A DNA stretch of 64,000 nucleotides, from NCBI GenBank assembly GCA_902570425.1, contig CACFYB010000004.1:38539-102538 (forward strand). The letters are read 5' to 3'. A program made the position numbers and the translations under genes. Position 1 is the stretch's first letter; each line of letters starts with the position of its first letter. Origin of the DNA: an uncultured Pelagibacteraceae bacterium. GTDB lineage: Bacteria; Pseudomonadota; Alphaproteobacteria; Pelagibacterales; Pelagibacteraceae. This document shows, one piece after another, positions 10,766 to 20,171 of the stretch. The notes beneath the pieces are model-generated. The model was not told the DNA's origin. It made no database searches and saw only the letters and a list, made by a program, of their open reading frames with translations.

Positions 10766-11132
10766 TAAAGATAATAATGCGTACAAAACTATTGGTGAAG
10801 TTGCTAAAGAGCTAAATTTAAGATCAAAGAATAATAATAATTTATCAACTCATACAATCAGATTTTGGGAAAAAGAATTTAAACAAATCAAACCTAAAAT
10901 TTTTAATGGTAATAGAAGATATTATGATAACAAAAATATTGAATTATTGAAAAAAGTTAAATTTTTACTCAAAGAAGAGGGAATGACTATTGATGGTGTA
11001 AAAAAAATTTTAGAAAAAAGAGACAGTTTAGATCTTGACGAAACTACAATTCACCCTATAAAAGCATCTGAACTAAAAATGAAATTAAACAAAATTTCAA
11101 ATTTAGTAAAAAAAATTAAGGATATGAAATAA
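10758..11132 (+). CDS. MerR-family transcriptional regulator
   Basis: KTIGEVAKELNL...THTIRFWEKEFKQIKP. Confidence 0.9.
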   Translation: MINKDNNAYKTIGEVAKELNLRSKNNNNLSTHTIRFWEKEFKQIKPKIFNGNRRYYDNKNIELLKKVKFLLKEEGMTIDGVKKILEKRDSLDLDETTIHPIKASELKMKLNKISNLVKKIKDMK

Positions 11133-11323
11133 TGGCAAAAAAATCTTTTGTTAAAATAAGACTTGTCCCCGAAGAAAAACCTGATAGTCCTTTTTTCTAT
11201 TATGTAAAGAAACCTGCAGGTGGTGAAAAAGCTAAAGTTAAATTAAAAGCTAAAAAATACAATCCTTCAACTAGAAAACATGAAACTTTTATAGAAAAAA
11301 AACTTCCCCCACACAGTAAATAG
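11132..11323 (+). CDS. rpmG: 50S ribosomal protein L33
   Basis: KIRLVPEEKPDSPFFYYVKK...KYNPSTRKHETFIEKKL. Confidence 0.92.
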   Translation: MAKKSFVKIRLVPEEKPDSPFFYYVKKPAGGEKAKVKLKAKKYNPSTRKHETFIEKKLPPHSK

Positions 11324-11614
11324 TTATTTTTTATTAAAATTTCTTTTTTCAAATTCTATATAAGCTGCGATCATATTTTTCCAAATTCTATTTGTTATTT
11401 TTGGATCAATTTTATTATTTATAGATTTCTTTTTTATATTTTTAAGTATGATTTTTATTCTTTTTTGATCAACAATTTGATTTTTTTTATCTTTTAATGA
11501 TAAAACTTTTTTTACTAAATTAGTTCTTTTTTTAATTATTTTAATAAGATCATTATCTAATTTATCTAGTTCTGATCTAATTTTGTTTAGTTTTTTTCTT
11601 TTTAATGGCGACAT
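11324..11614 (-). CDS. chorismate mutase family protein
   Basis: LNKIRSELDKLDNDLIKIIKKRTNLVKKVLSLK; AroQ-like helix. Confidence 0.8.
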   Translation of the reverse strand: MSPLKRKKLNKIRSELDKLDNDLIKIIKKRTNLVKKVLSLKDKKNQIVDQKRIKIILKNIKKKSINNKIDPKITNRIWKNMIAAYIEFEKRNFNKK

Positions 11615-11657
11615 TTATATATTTGGATAATCAAAAAATTATTATATTTATCGAAAT

Positions 11658-12671
11658 ATGTATACATTAAATACAAAAATTAATAATCAGTTATCAACTT
11701 GGCTTATTTCAATGTTTGTGCTGATTTCGATAATGATAGTAGTCGGAGGATTAACTAGATTGACAGACTCAGGTCTTTCAATCACTAAGTGGCAATTATT
11801 TTCGGGTTTTCTTCCACCAATTAACCAGAATGATTGGATATTATATTTTAATCTTTACAAAGAAATTCCAGAATTCAAATTGCAAAATTATGATATGTCA
11901 CTTAATGAATTTAAATATATTTTTTGGTGGGAATGGGTGCATAGATTTCTAGGAAGATTAATTGGAATAAGTTTTTTAATACCACTAATATATTTTTCTT
12001 TTAAAATAAAATTTATAAAATTATTAAATTTTTATTTAATTTTTTTTATTATTTGTTTTCAGGGATTTATTGGGTGGTATATGGTTGAAAGTGGTCTAGT
12101 TGATAAAGTTGATGTAAGTCATTTTAGACTTTCAATCCATTTATTAATTGCATTTTTGATCTTATCATTAATTTATTGGAACTATTTAAAAATTAAAATA
12201 AACAAGAGATTTGAAATAAGAATTAATCCTATTATTCCATTTTTATTTCTATTATTTATTTTTATCCAAATTGCAATAGGTGCTTTTGTATCTGGAATGG
12301 ATGCAGGAAAAATCTATAATTCTTGGCCATTAATGGGAAATACATATTTTCCCAACGATAATGAATGGATAAATTTATTTAAATTAAAAGCTTTTAGCGA
12401 TCCCTCTTTAGTACAATTTATGCATAGAAATTTAGCTTATCTAATTTTATTATTCTACAGTTTTTTGTTCTATAAAGTTTATAAAAATAAAATGAAAGAT
12501 CTCTACAATAGTATTAATACTTTAGGATTCTTTATATTTTTACAAGTAATTTTGGGGATATTAACCATTATTTATGGTGCACAGATTTATATTGCATCTA
12601 TGCACCAAATAAGTTCTATTTTTTTAGTAACTACATCTATTTATTTTTTCTATATAAATACAAAGAATTAA
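11658..12671 (+). CDS. ctaA: heme A synthase (COX15/CtaA)
   Basis: GGLTRLTDSGLSITKWQ, WWEWVHRFLGRLIG, GAFVSGMDAGKIYNSWPLMG. Confidence 0.95.
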   Translation: MYTLNTKINNQLSTWLISMFVLISIMIVVGGLTRLTDSGLSITKWQLFSGFLPPINQNDWILYFNLYKEIPEFKLQNYDMSLNEFKYIFWWEWVHRFLGRLIGISFLIPLIYFSFKIKFIKLLNFYLIFFIICFQGFIGWYMVESGLVDKVDVSHFRLSIHLLIAFLILSLIYWNYLKIKINKRFEIRINPIIPFLFLLFIFIQIAIGAFVSGMDAGKIYNSWPLMGNTYFPNDNEWINLFKLKAFSDPSLVQFMHRNLAYLILLFYSFLFYKVYKNKMKDLYNSINTLGFFIFLQVILGILTIIYGAQIYIASMHQISSIFLVTTSIYFFYINTKN

Positions 12672-13996
12672 CTAACTGCTTTTAAAGAACCTTTTGAAGA
12701 TTTATTTAAAGCTTGATCTAGATCTTCAATTATATCATCAATATGCTCTAAGCCTATACACAATCTTACATAACTTTGAGTCACCCCAGAGGCGGCAAGT
12801 TCTTTTTCATTAAGCTGACTATGGGTAGTGCTTGCTGGATGAATAGCTAAACTTCTAGCATCACCTATATTTGCAACATGGTAAAACATTTTTAACGACT
12901 CTATAAATCTTTTACCTGCTTCAATACCACCTTTAAGTTCAATACCAACCATTGGACCATTTCCACCTCGAAGATATTTTTTTGCTCTATCAGCTATTGG
13001 CTTGTCATGTTCAGTTGAATAAATTACCTTTGTTACCTCTTTATGTTTTTTAAGGAAATCAACAACATATTCAGCATTTGCACAATGTTGTCTCATTCGT
13101 AAAGCCACAGTTTCAAGTCCTTGAATTATTGCAAATGCATTATCTGGGGACAACGCTGACCCTAAATCTCTTAATAAACAAACTCTAGCTCTGACAGCAA
13201 AAGGAACATTAGCACCGGTTAATTCAGGTACAGCCTTACCCCAAATTACACCACCGTAGCTTGCGTCAGGTTCGTTAAACAATGGTTGTCTTTTGGGATC
13301 TGCAGTCCAATCAAAATTACCACTATCAACTATACTTCCAGCAACAGCGGTTCCATGACCACCAATATATTTAGTTAATGAATGTATAACCACAGCTGCA
13401 CCATGTTCAATTGGGCTGCAAATAACCGGTGAGGCTGTATTATCCATTATTAAAGGTATGTTGTATTTTCTACCAATGTCCGAAACTTCTTTGATGGGAA
13501 AAACTCTAAGATATGGATTAGGTAAAGTTTCACCATAAAAAGCTCTAGTTTTGTCATCAATTAATTTTTTAAAATTATTAGGATCACTTGGATCAGCATA
13601 CCTTATTTCAATACCAAGTTTGCTTAAAGTATGTGTGAATAAAGATACAGTACCTCCATACAAATCAGTTGAACTAACAATATTGTCTCCGGCTTGTGCA
13701 ACATTTAAAACTGAAAATGTTGAAGCTGTTTGTCCCGAAGCAACTGTTAAACAAGCTAAACCTCCTTCTAAAGCAGCTACTCTTTTTTCTAAAACATCGT
13801 TAGTTGGATTCATAATTCTTGTGTAAATGTTTCCAAATTCTTTTAGTGCAAATAATTTTGCTGCATGATCAGTGCTTTTAAATTGGTATGAAGTAGTTCT
13901 GTATATTGGTACGGCTACTGCATTAGTCGTTGGATCACTTCTATAGTCACCACCATGAATGGCTATAGTTTCTGGATTATTTTTATTTTTACTCAT
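12668..13996 (-). CDS. metY: O-acetylhomoserine aminocarboxypropyltransferase / sulfhydrylase
   Basis: Cys/Met metabolism PLP enzyme: FALKEFGNIYTRIMNPTNDVLEKRVAALEGG, HSLTKYIGGHGTAVAG. Confidence 0.94.
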   Translation of the reverse strand: MSKNKNNPETIAIHGGDYRSDPTTNAVAVPIYRTTSYQFKSTDHAAKLFALKEFGNIYTRIMNPTNDVLEKRVAALEGGLACLTVASGQTASTFSVLNVAQAGDNIVSSTDLYGGTVSLFTHTLSKLGIEIRYADPSDPNNFKKLIDDKTRAFYGETLPNPYLRVFPIKEVSDIGRKYNIPLIMDNTASPVICSPIEHGAAVVIHSLTKYIGGHGTAVAGSIVDSGNFDWTADPKRQPLFNEPDASYGGVIWGKAVPELTGANVPFAVRARVCLLRDLGSALSPDNAFAIIQGLETVALRMRQHCANAEYVVDFLKKHKEVTKVIYSTEHDKPIADRAKKYLRGGNGPMVGIELKGGIEAGKRFIESLKMFYHVANIGDARSLAIHPASTTHSQLNEKELAASGVTQSYVRLCIGLEHIDDIIEDLDQALNKSSKGSLKAVS

Positions 13997-13999
13997 TTT

Positions 14000-14043
14000 A
14001 CTCCTTTTTTAGTGCTTTTGCTTAATGCAAGGTGCACAATATA
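14000..14043 (-). promoter_or_regulatory. SAM-V-like riboswitch overlapping the metY ribosome-binding site
   Basis: Minus strand ATTGTGCACCTTGCATTAAGCAAAAGCACTAAAAAAGGAG; GTGC/GCAC stem and CCTT/AAGG pseudoknot that would sequester the AAGGAG. Confidence 0.62.
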
Positions 14044-14072
14044 GTTCAAATACCTACCGATTATGTATGAAT

Positions 14073-14112
14073 TTCCTGTTTAGCTGTTAGCCCGCAATAG
14101 GATCAAATCGGC
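14073..14112 (-). promoter_or_regulatory. SAM-II riboswitch aptamer
   Basis: Minus strand GCCGATTTGATCCTATTGCGGGCTAACAGCTAAACAGGA; P1 GCCG/CGGGC region, P2 TCCT/AGGA H-type pseudoknot; upstream of metY. Confidence 0.82.
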
Positions 14113-14197
14113 AAAATTATTTATAACAAAATTTCAGCATAAAACAACAGAAATATGGATTTGACTTTATAATTTTTAATAGTATTAATCCTGCACA

Positions 14198-14656
14198 ATG
14201 TCAAAATTCTTAAAAAAAGACCAAATTAGCTCTTCATGGTATGAAATTGATGCTAAAAATGCTGTAGTTGGTAGACTGGCAACCGTAATTTCAAAAATAA
14301 TTAGAGGTAAAAACAAATCCACATATACACCACATATGGATGATGGAGATTTTGTGGTTGTAAAAAATATTGAACAAATAAGATTTACAGGAAAAAAATT
14401 TTTTAATAAAAAATATTACAGACACACTGGTCATCCTGGTGGAATTAAAGAAACCACACCAGAGAAACTTCACAATAAAAAACCTGAGGAAGCTCTGAAA
14501 TTAGCTGTTAAAAGAATGTTGCCTGGTGGTGTTTTGGGTAAAAAACAACTAACAAAACTTAAAATATATTCAGGAAATAATCATCCATATTCTTCTCAAA
14601 ATCCAAAAGTTATTGAATTAGGAAAACTAAATAGTAAAAATATTATTAGAAATTAA
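14198..14656 (+). CDS. rplM: 50S ribosomal protein L13
   Basis: WYEIDAKNAVVGRLAT, YRHTGHPGGIK, MLPGGVLGKKQLTKLKIYSG. Confidence 0.96.
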   Translation: MSKFLKKDQISSSWYEIDAKNAVVGRLATVISKIIRGKNKSTYTPHMDDGDFVVVKNIEQIRFTGKKFFNKKYYRHTGHPGGIKETTPEKLHNKKPEEALKLAVKRMLPGGVLGKKQLTKLKIYSGNNHPYSSQNPKVIELGKLNSKNIIRN

Positions 14657-14657
14657 G

Positions 14658-15095
14658 ATGGAAAATACTCAATCAAACACTAAATCCTCAAAAATAAAAT
14701 TAGATTTTAAAGATTGCAAATATGCAACTGGTAGAAGAAAAACTTCAATTGCTAAAGTTTGGTTAAAAAAAGGTACTGGTAAGATATTTGTAAATGGAAA
14801 ACTTTATAGTGAGTATTTTTCAAGTGATAATCATAAGATGCAAATTATCAGACCATTTGAGCTGATAAATCAACCAACTGATTACGATGTAAGATGTAAT
14901 GTAAAGGGTGGTGGTCAAACGGGTCAAGCTGGGGCAATGGTACATGGAATTTCAAAAGCTCTTGTTTTGTTTGATGAAAACTTTAAATCTACGCTTAAAT
15001 CTGAAAAATTGACCACTCGTGACTCGCGAGCTGTTGAAAGAAAGAAACCTGGAAGAAGAAAAGCCAGAAGAAGCTTTCAATTTTCTAAAAGATAA
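14658..15095 (+). CDS. rpsI: 30S ribosomal protein S9
   Basis: YATGRRKTSIAKVWLKKGTGKIFVNGK ... RDSRAVERKKPGRRKARRSFQFSKR. Confidence 0.97.
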   Translation: MENTQSNTKSSKIKLDFKDCKYATGRRKTSIAKVWLKKGTGKIFVNGKLYSEYFSSDNHKMQIIRPFELINQPTDYDVRCNVKGGGQTGQAGAMVHGISKALVLFDENFKSTLKSEKLTTRDSRAVERKKPGRRKARRSFQFSKR

Positions 15096-15128
15096 TTTTC
15101 TTTTAATTTTTAACTGTTATAATAAAAA

Positions 15129-16151
15129 ATGCCTAAGCTGAACGTTTTAATTGCTGGATCCACTGGATATATTGGTATTCAATTAATAAAACTATTAATC
15201 AAACATAAATATATTAAAATAAAATACCTGTGTGGAAACTCTTCTGTTGGAAAAAAAATTTCAGATTTTGATAAATCTTTATCAAATAAAAAATTACCAA
15301 AGATAATCAGATTTCATAAAAAATATTTAAATGATATCGATATTATTTTCACTGCACTTCCTAATGGTGAAGCACAAGAAATTTCAAATTATTTGAGTAA
15401 AAAAAATGTATTAATTGATTTAGCTGCTGATTTTAGATTAGAAAAGGCCTCAGATTACCAAAAATGGTATAAACAAAAACATAAATCTATTTATAATATT
15501 AAGAATAGTATTTACTCATTACCAGAAATTTCCAAAAAAAAAATTAAACAATATAATATAATCTCATGTCCTGGGTGTTATCCTACATCTATCTTATTGC
15601 CTTTAATTCCATTGTTAAAAGAAAAAATCATTAAAATAGACAATATAATAATTGATTCTAAATCGGGATATTCTGGTGCAGGTAGAGGTGTACATAAAAA
15701 ATATAAAAAAAGAAATCTTTACGAATCACTCAGCGCCTATGATGTAGGATTTCATAGACATAATTCAGAAATATATCAAATTTTAAAAAAATATTCAAAA
15801 AAGAAACTAGAATTTAATTTTACACCTCATTTAACACCAATGTTTAGAGGAATATTAAGTACAATTTATGTGGATACAAAAAAAGGTGTTTCTCAGAATA
15901 AAATTAAAGATATTTTAAAAAAATTTTATAAAAAAGATGTATTTATTAAAATTTTAAAAAATAATAGTTTCTTAAGTACAAATGATGTAATTAATACAAA
16001 TAATTGTTTTATATCAGTATGTAAGACTAAAAGTAAGAACAAGTTTATTATTCTTTCAGTAATTGACAATTTAATAAAAGGAGGCTCTGGCCAAGCTGTA
16101 CAAAATATGAATTTGAAATATGGATTTCCTATTAAAACAGGACTTTTATGA
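15129..16151 (+). CDS. argC: N-acetyl-gamma-glutamyl-phosphate reductase
   Basis: LIAGSTGYIGIQLIKLL, SCPGCYPTSILLPL, KSGYSGAGRG. Confidence 0.94.
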   Translation: MPKLNVLIAGSTGYIGIQLIKLLIKHKYIKIKYLCGNSSVGKKISDFDKSLSNKKLPKIIRFHKKYLNDIDIIFTALPNGEAQEISNYLSKKNVLIDLAADFRLEKASDYQKWYKQKHKSIYNIKNSIYSLPEISKKKIKQYNIISCPGCYPTSILLPLIPLLKEKIIKIDNIIIDSKSGYSGAGRGVHKKYKKRNLYESLSAYDVGFHRHNSEIYQILKKYSKKKLEFNFTPHLTPMFRGILSTIYVDTKKGVSQNKIKDILKKFYKKDVFIKILKNNSFLSTNDVINTNNCFISVCKTKSKNKFIILSVIDNLIKGGSGQAVQNMNLKYGFPIKTGLL

Positions 16152-16375
16152 AATTTATAAATTTCTTATTATTTTTAATATTTCTTCAATCATGCTCTTT
16201 AAATAACGATTCTGTTTATTGGAAAGAGCACAATAAACAAAGAATCTTAGATCAAAAAAAAATGTCAAAAATAATTGAAAAATCGAACAATATTATTTCG
16301 ATGTCTTTAGATGAATATAAGATATATATAGAAGATCATACTAAAAAAAGTAGATACCCGGATATATCTCAATGA
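16148..16375 (+). CDS. small putative lipoprotein
   Basis: Signal peptide with lipobox FLQSC; 4-nt overlaps with both neighbours. Confidence 0.7.
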   Translation: MKFINFLLFLIFLQSCSLNNDSVYWKEHNKQRILDQKKMSKIIEKSNNIISMSLDEYKIYIEDHTKKSRYPDISQ

Positions 16376-17664
16376 AAAAAAATATTAACATTGCAATTAT
16401 AGGTTTAGGTCAAATAGGCATTTATCTTTATAACGAATTAAAGATTAAAAAAAAAGAGATTGAGAAAAAAACTGGAAAGAAAATTAATATTACAGCAATT
16501 TCAGCTAAGAATAGAAATAAAAAAAGAAAATTTCCAATTGACAAAAATAATTTTTTTAATGATCCATTTAAGATTTTCAACAAAAAAAAAATTGACATAT
16601 TGTTTGAGTGTATTGGATTATCAGATGGTATTTCAAAGAAAATAGTTGAGAAATCCTTAAGAAATAAGATCCATGTGATTACACCTAACAAAGCTTTGAT
16701 TGCTAAACATGGAGATTATCTAGCTAAACTTGCAGAAAAAAATCAAGTCAATTTAGAATTTGAAGCAGCAGTTGCAGGTGGTATTCCAATTTTAAGAACA
16801 ATTAAAGAGGGCTTAGCTACAAATAAGATAAAAAAGATTTATGGAATACTTAATGGAACAACTAATTATATTTTGTCTGAGATGGAGAATAGCAATGAAA
16901 ATTTTGATAATGTTCTAAAAAAAGCTCAAAAACTTGGTTACGCTGAACCAGGAAACCCTAAATTAGATTTAAATGGTTTTGATGCTTTTGCAAAAGTTAG
17001 AATCTTATCTGCTCTCTCATTTAATACAATGATTTCAAAAGATACTTGTATAATGGAAGGAATAGAAAATATAAAATTAGATGATATCAAAATTGCAAAT
17101 CAATTAGGACTTAGAATTAAACTTCTTGGAATTTCACAATTAATTAATAATAAATTATTTGAAACTGTACATCCATGTCTAGTTAATAAAAATAGTTATA
17201 TAGGTAATGTTAATGGTGTGATGAATGCAGTTATTATAGAGGGTAAGCCAGTAGGGGAAAGTGTGTTACAAGGTGAGGGAGCAGGCCCGGGTCCAACTTC
17301 ATCATCATTATTATCTGATCTTTTATCTATTTTAAGAGGGAATATCAAATACCCTTTCGGTATATCTTCGATTAGAAGAAAATCCCTTAATGTATTTAAT
17401 AATGATAATTACACAAATTCTTTATATCTTAGATTTGAAGTAAAAGACAAACAAGGAGTTCTTTCTTTGATTACAAACAGATTAGCTAAATTTAAGATTT
17501 CTGTTAAAAGAATTATTCAAACACCAGATAAAAAAAATAAAAAAGCCACAATTGTTATCATTACTCATAAAACAACAGAAAAAAATTCAAGAACCTGCTT
17601 ATCAATTTTCAAGAAAAATAAGAATATTCTTAAATCTCCAACATTAATAAGATTGTATAATTAA
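16372..17664 (+). CDS. hom: homoserine dehydrogenase
   Basis: VITPNKALIAKHG, GGIPILRTIKEGLATNKIKKIYGILNGTTNYILSEM, C-terminal ACT-like domain. Confidence 0.95.
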   Translation: MKKNINIAIIGLGQIGIYLYNELKIKKKEIEKKTGKKINITAISAKNRNKKRKFPIDKNNFFNDPFKIFNKKKIDILFECIGLSDGISKKIVEKSLRNKIHVITPNKALIAKHGDYLAKLAEKNQVNLEFEAAVAGGIPILRTIKEGLATNKIKKIYGILNGTTNYILSEMENSNENFDNVLKKAQKLGYAEPGNPKLDLNGFDAFAKVRILSALSFNTMISKDTCIMEGIENIKLDDIKIANQLGLRIKLLGISQLINNKLFETVHPCLVNKNSYIGNVNGVMNAVIIEGKPVGESVLQGEGAGPGPTSSSLLSDLLSILRGNIKYPFGISSIRRKSLNVFNNDNYTNSLYLRFEVKDKQGVLSLITNRLAKFKISVKRIIQTPDKKNKKATIVIITHKTTEKNSRTCLSIFKKNKNILKSPTLIRLYN

Positions 17665-18566
17665 TGGAAATATACTTAAAACTTTTTGAAGTTTTGTTTC
17701 CTGTTTTTTTTGTTGTTGGAATTGGCTATTATTTAGGTAAAAAAAATCCCAAAATTGACACTACATTTATAACTAATTTTGCTGCTAATGTTGGTACTCC
17801 AGCAATGATTATATATGCCCTGAATCCAGTAAATATATCTTTTAATATTTTTATTAATTATTTTTGGTACTACGCGATAGCTATTTGCGGGTTTATAATT
17901 ACAGGAATAATAATATTATATCTTCTTAAAACTAAAGATATCATTAGAGAATTACCACCACTAACAATGCCTAATACTGGTAATATGGGTTTACCAATAT
18001 GTTTATTTGCATATGGATCTCAAGGATTAGGTGTTTCAGCAGCAATATCTGCTTTAATCATTCTTTGCCACTTTACATTGGGTGTTTTTTTAGCTGATAG
18101 AAAATTTAGTTTAAATGTTATAATTAAAAGTCCACCTTTTTATGCAATTATAGTTTCAGTAATTCTTCTATATTATGATTTGGAACTTCCTGGATTTGTT
18201 GAAAATACTACTTTTTTACTTATGTATGCTACGATATTCCTTATTTTGATGTCTTTAGGAATAGCATTAACTAGACTCAAAGTTTTTTCACTTAACAAAG
18301 CAATATTTTCTTCTATAGGAAGAGTGATAATAGGTCCTATAATTGGATATTTGTTAATCTTATATTTCAATTTGGATGGATTTGCAGCTGGTGTTTTATT
18401 GATACAATGTTCGATGCCTAGTGCAGTTTTAAACTATCTAGTAGCATCAATATATTCACCTAAAAAGATTGTTGATAGTGTGGCTAGTACAATTGTTGTT
18501 TCAACACTAATGTCATTTATAACTATCCCAATTGTTGTATTCTTTGCTTTAAAATACTTTAATTAA
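17664..18566 (+). CDS. AEC-family transporter (auxin efflux carrier-like)
   Basis: Ten-TM pattern, TMPNTGNMGLPICLFAYG. Confidence 0.85.
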   Translation: MEIYLKLFEVLFPVFFVVGIGYYLGKKNPKIDTTFITNFAANVGTPAMIIYALNPVNISFNIFINYFWYYAIAICGFIITGIIILYLLKTKDIIRELPPLTMPNTGNMGLPICLFAYGSQGLGVSAAISALIILCHFTLGVFLADRKFSLNVIIKSPPFYAIIVSVILLYYDLELPGFVENTTFLLMYATIFLILMSLGIALTRLKVFSLNKAIFSSIGRVIIGPIIGYLLILYFNLDGFAAGVLLIQCSMPSAVLNYLVASIYSPKKIVDSVASTIVVSTLMSFITIPIVVFFALKYFN

Positions 18567-18586
18567 TCTATATCCTTCTTGTATAA

Positions 18587-19438
18587 ATGAAGGCTATATC
18601 TTTGAATTTACTAGCATGGATAATGCTTCCAATTATGGATGGATTTGCAAAATATTTGAGTGCAGAACTTCCAGTATTACAAATTACATGGGCAAGATAT
18701 TTTTTTACAGTTGCTTTTACTTTTCCAATAATGTTGTTCTTTTTTCGAAAAAATCTTGTATGGACCGATAAACCAAAATTACAATTCATAAGAGGTTTAA
18801 TTCTTTTAACAGCTAATATTTGTTTTTTTTATGCAATTTCTGTAATCTCTTTAGCGAAAGCGTTAACTTTAGCATTTGTAGCTCCTTTAATTGTTACAGC
18901 TTTTTCTCCAATCTTTTTAAATGAAAGAGTAGGATTTAGAAGATGGTCGGCGGTAATCATAGGTTTTATAGGTTCTTTAATAGTTATCAGACCTGGTTTT
19001 GTTGAAATTAATTTAGCAAGTATAGCTGCTCTTGGAACAGGCGTAATGTATGGATTTTATTTGATTATTACTCGCAAATTAAGTACTTCAGATAATCCTC
19101 TACTAACTTTATTATTGACCGGTGTAGTAGGGGCCGTAATTATATCCGCTGTAATGCCTTTTGTTTGGGTTAAACCTACTTTAAATCAATGGTCTATGAT
19201 GGCTGCTATAGGTGTATTTGCATGTATTGGTCATTTATTTCTTATATTGTCTCTGAAATATGCTGATGCTTCTAAATTAGCACCATTTAGTTATTTTGAA
19301 ATAATTACAAACATCATTATAGGTTATTATATATTTAGTGATTTCCCAGATAATTGGACCTTTCTAGGATTATTTGTTATTGTATTAAGCGGTATCTATA
19401 TTTCTAAAAGAGAGAGCGTAGTTAGAAAAGTTAAATAA
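18587..19438 (+). CDS. DMT-family (EamA) transporter
   Basis: Two EamA repeats; AFVAPLIVTAFSPIFLNERVGFRRW. Confidence 0.87.
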   Translation: MKAISLNLLAWIMLPIMDGFAKYLSAELPVLQITWARYFFTVAFTFPIMLFFFRKNLVWTDKPKLQFIRGLILLTANICFFYAISVISLAKALTLAFVAPLIVTAFSPIFLNERVGFRRWSAVIIGFIGSLIVIRPGFVEINLASIAALGTGVMYGFYLIITRKLSTSDNPLLTLLLTGVVGAVIISAVMPFVWVKPTLNQWSMMAAIGVFACIGHLFLILSLKYADASKLAPFSYFEIITNIIIGYYIFSDFPDNWTFLGLFVIVLSGIYISKRESVVRKVK

Positions 19439-19896
19439 TAGGTATTATTTGTTTACTTATATCTAAAGTATTACATTAAGTATTATATATATATTATTGT
19501 TTTTATTACATTTTTTATAATGTAAATTTTTCATATACAAATATAAAATTTAACCTTTTTTGATTAAAAAACATTTAATTACCTCAACAAGTTTACAATT
19601 TTTTCAGAATTTTAAATAATCTTAAATAATCCAATAAAATAGGTGATTTTTATCCATTTCAAATTTAAATTAATTTATAATTAGGGTGATTTAAAAGCGT
19701 TGATATAGGTAAATAATAGAGCGATGCATTAATTGAATATACCATTTAAACAGCCATAGAGGGGTCTATTTTTGTTGTAGGTTCATATTTGGTACAACTG
19801 AAGGGTGAAATATGCTATTTGAAAATAAATCATATAAAAACATGAAAAAAGGTTGATTTTACTGACTTTTTTAATGTATAAAAGCTTAAATTAAGC
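19439..19896. other. unusually long intergenic region in a tightly packed genome
   Basis: No ORF of 60 aa or more; contains inverted repeat TTACATT-TTTTAT-AATGTAA at 19506-19525 and palindrome GCTTAAATTAAGC at 19884-19896. Confidence 0.7.
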
Positions 19897-20166
19897 CTAA
19901 ATCGCTACCTTTTCAGATCTTAGTAATCTTAGCTTTTGCTTAATTCCCCCTCTGCCTGAATAACCTCCAAGAGTTCCATCAGACCTGATTACTCTATGAC
20001 AAGGTATTTTTGGGGCATAAGGGTTTTTAGCGCAAGCATTAGCAACAGCGCGAGCTGATTTAGGGCTTTTTATACCAATAGCCACCTGTTTATATGTTTT
20101 CACCTTACCTTTTGGTATAGTCTTAAGATAATTCCAAACTTTTAATTGAAATTTTGTTCCTTTCAC
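19897..20166 (-). CDS. methylated-DNA-[protein]-cysteine S-methyltransferase domain protein
   Basis: PCHRVIRSDGTLGGYSGRGGIKQKLRLL active-site region; GTG start at 20166 proposed (track start at 20229). Confidence 0.88.
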   Translation of the reverse strand: MKGTKFQLKVWNYLKTIPKGKVKTYKQVAIGIKSPKSARAVANACAKNPYAPKIPCHRVIRSDGTLGGYSGRGGIKQKLRLLRSEKVAI

Positions 20167-20171
20167 GATTT

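Noticed and set aside
16460-16645. Same-strand 61-aa ORF inside hom
   Set aside because: Alternate-frame ORF within a clear homoserine dehydrogenase; Lys-rich composition reflects poly-A codons.
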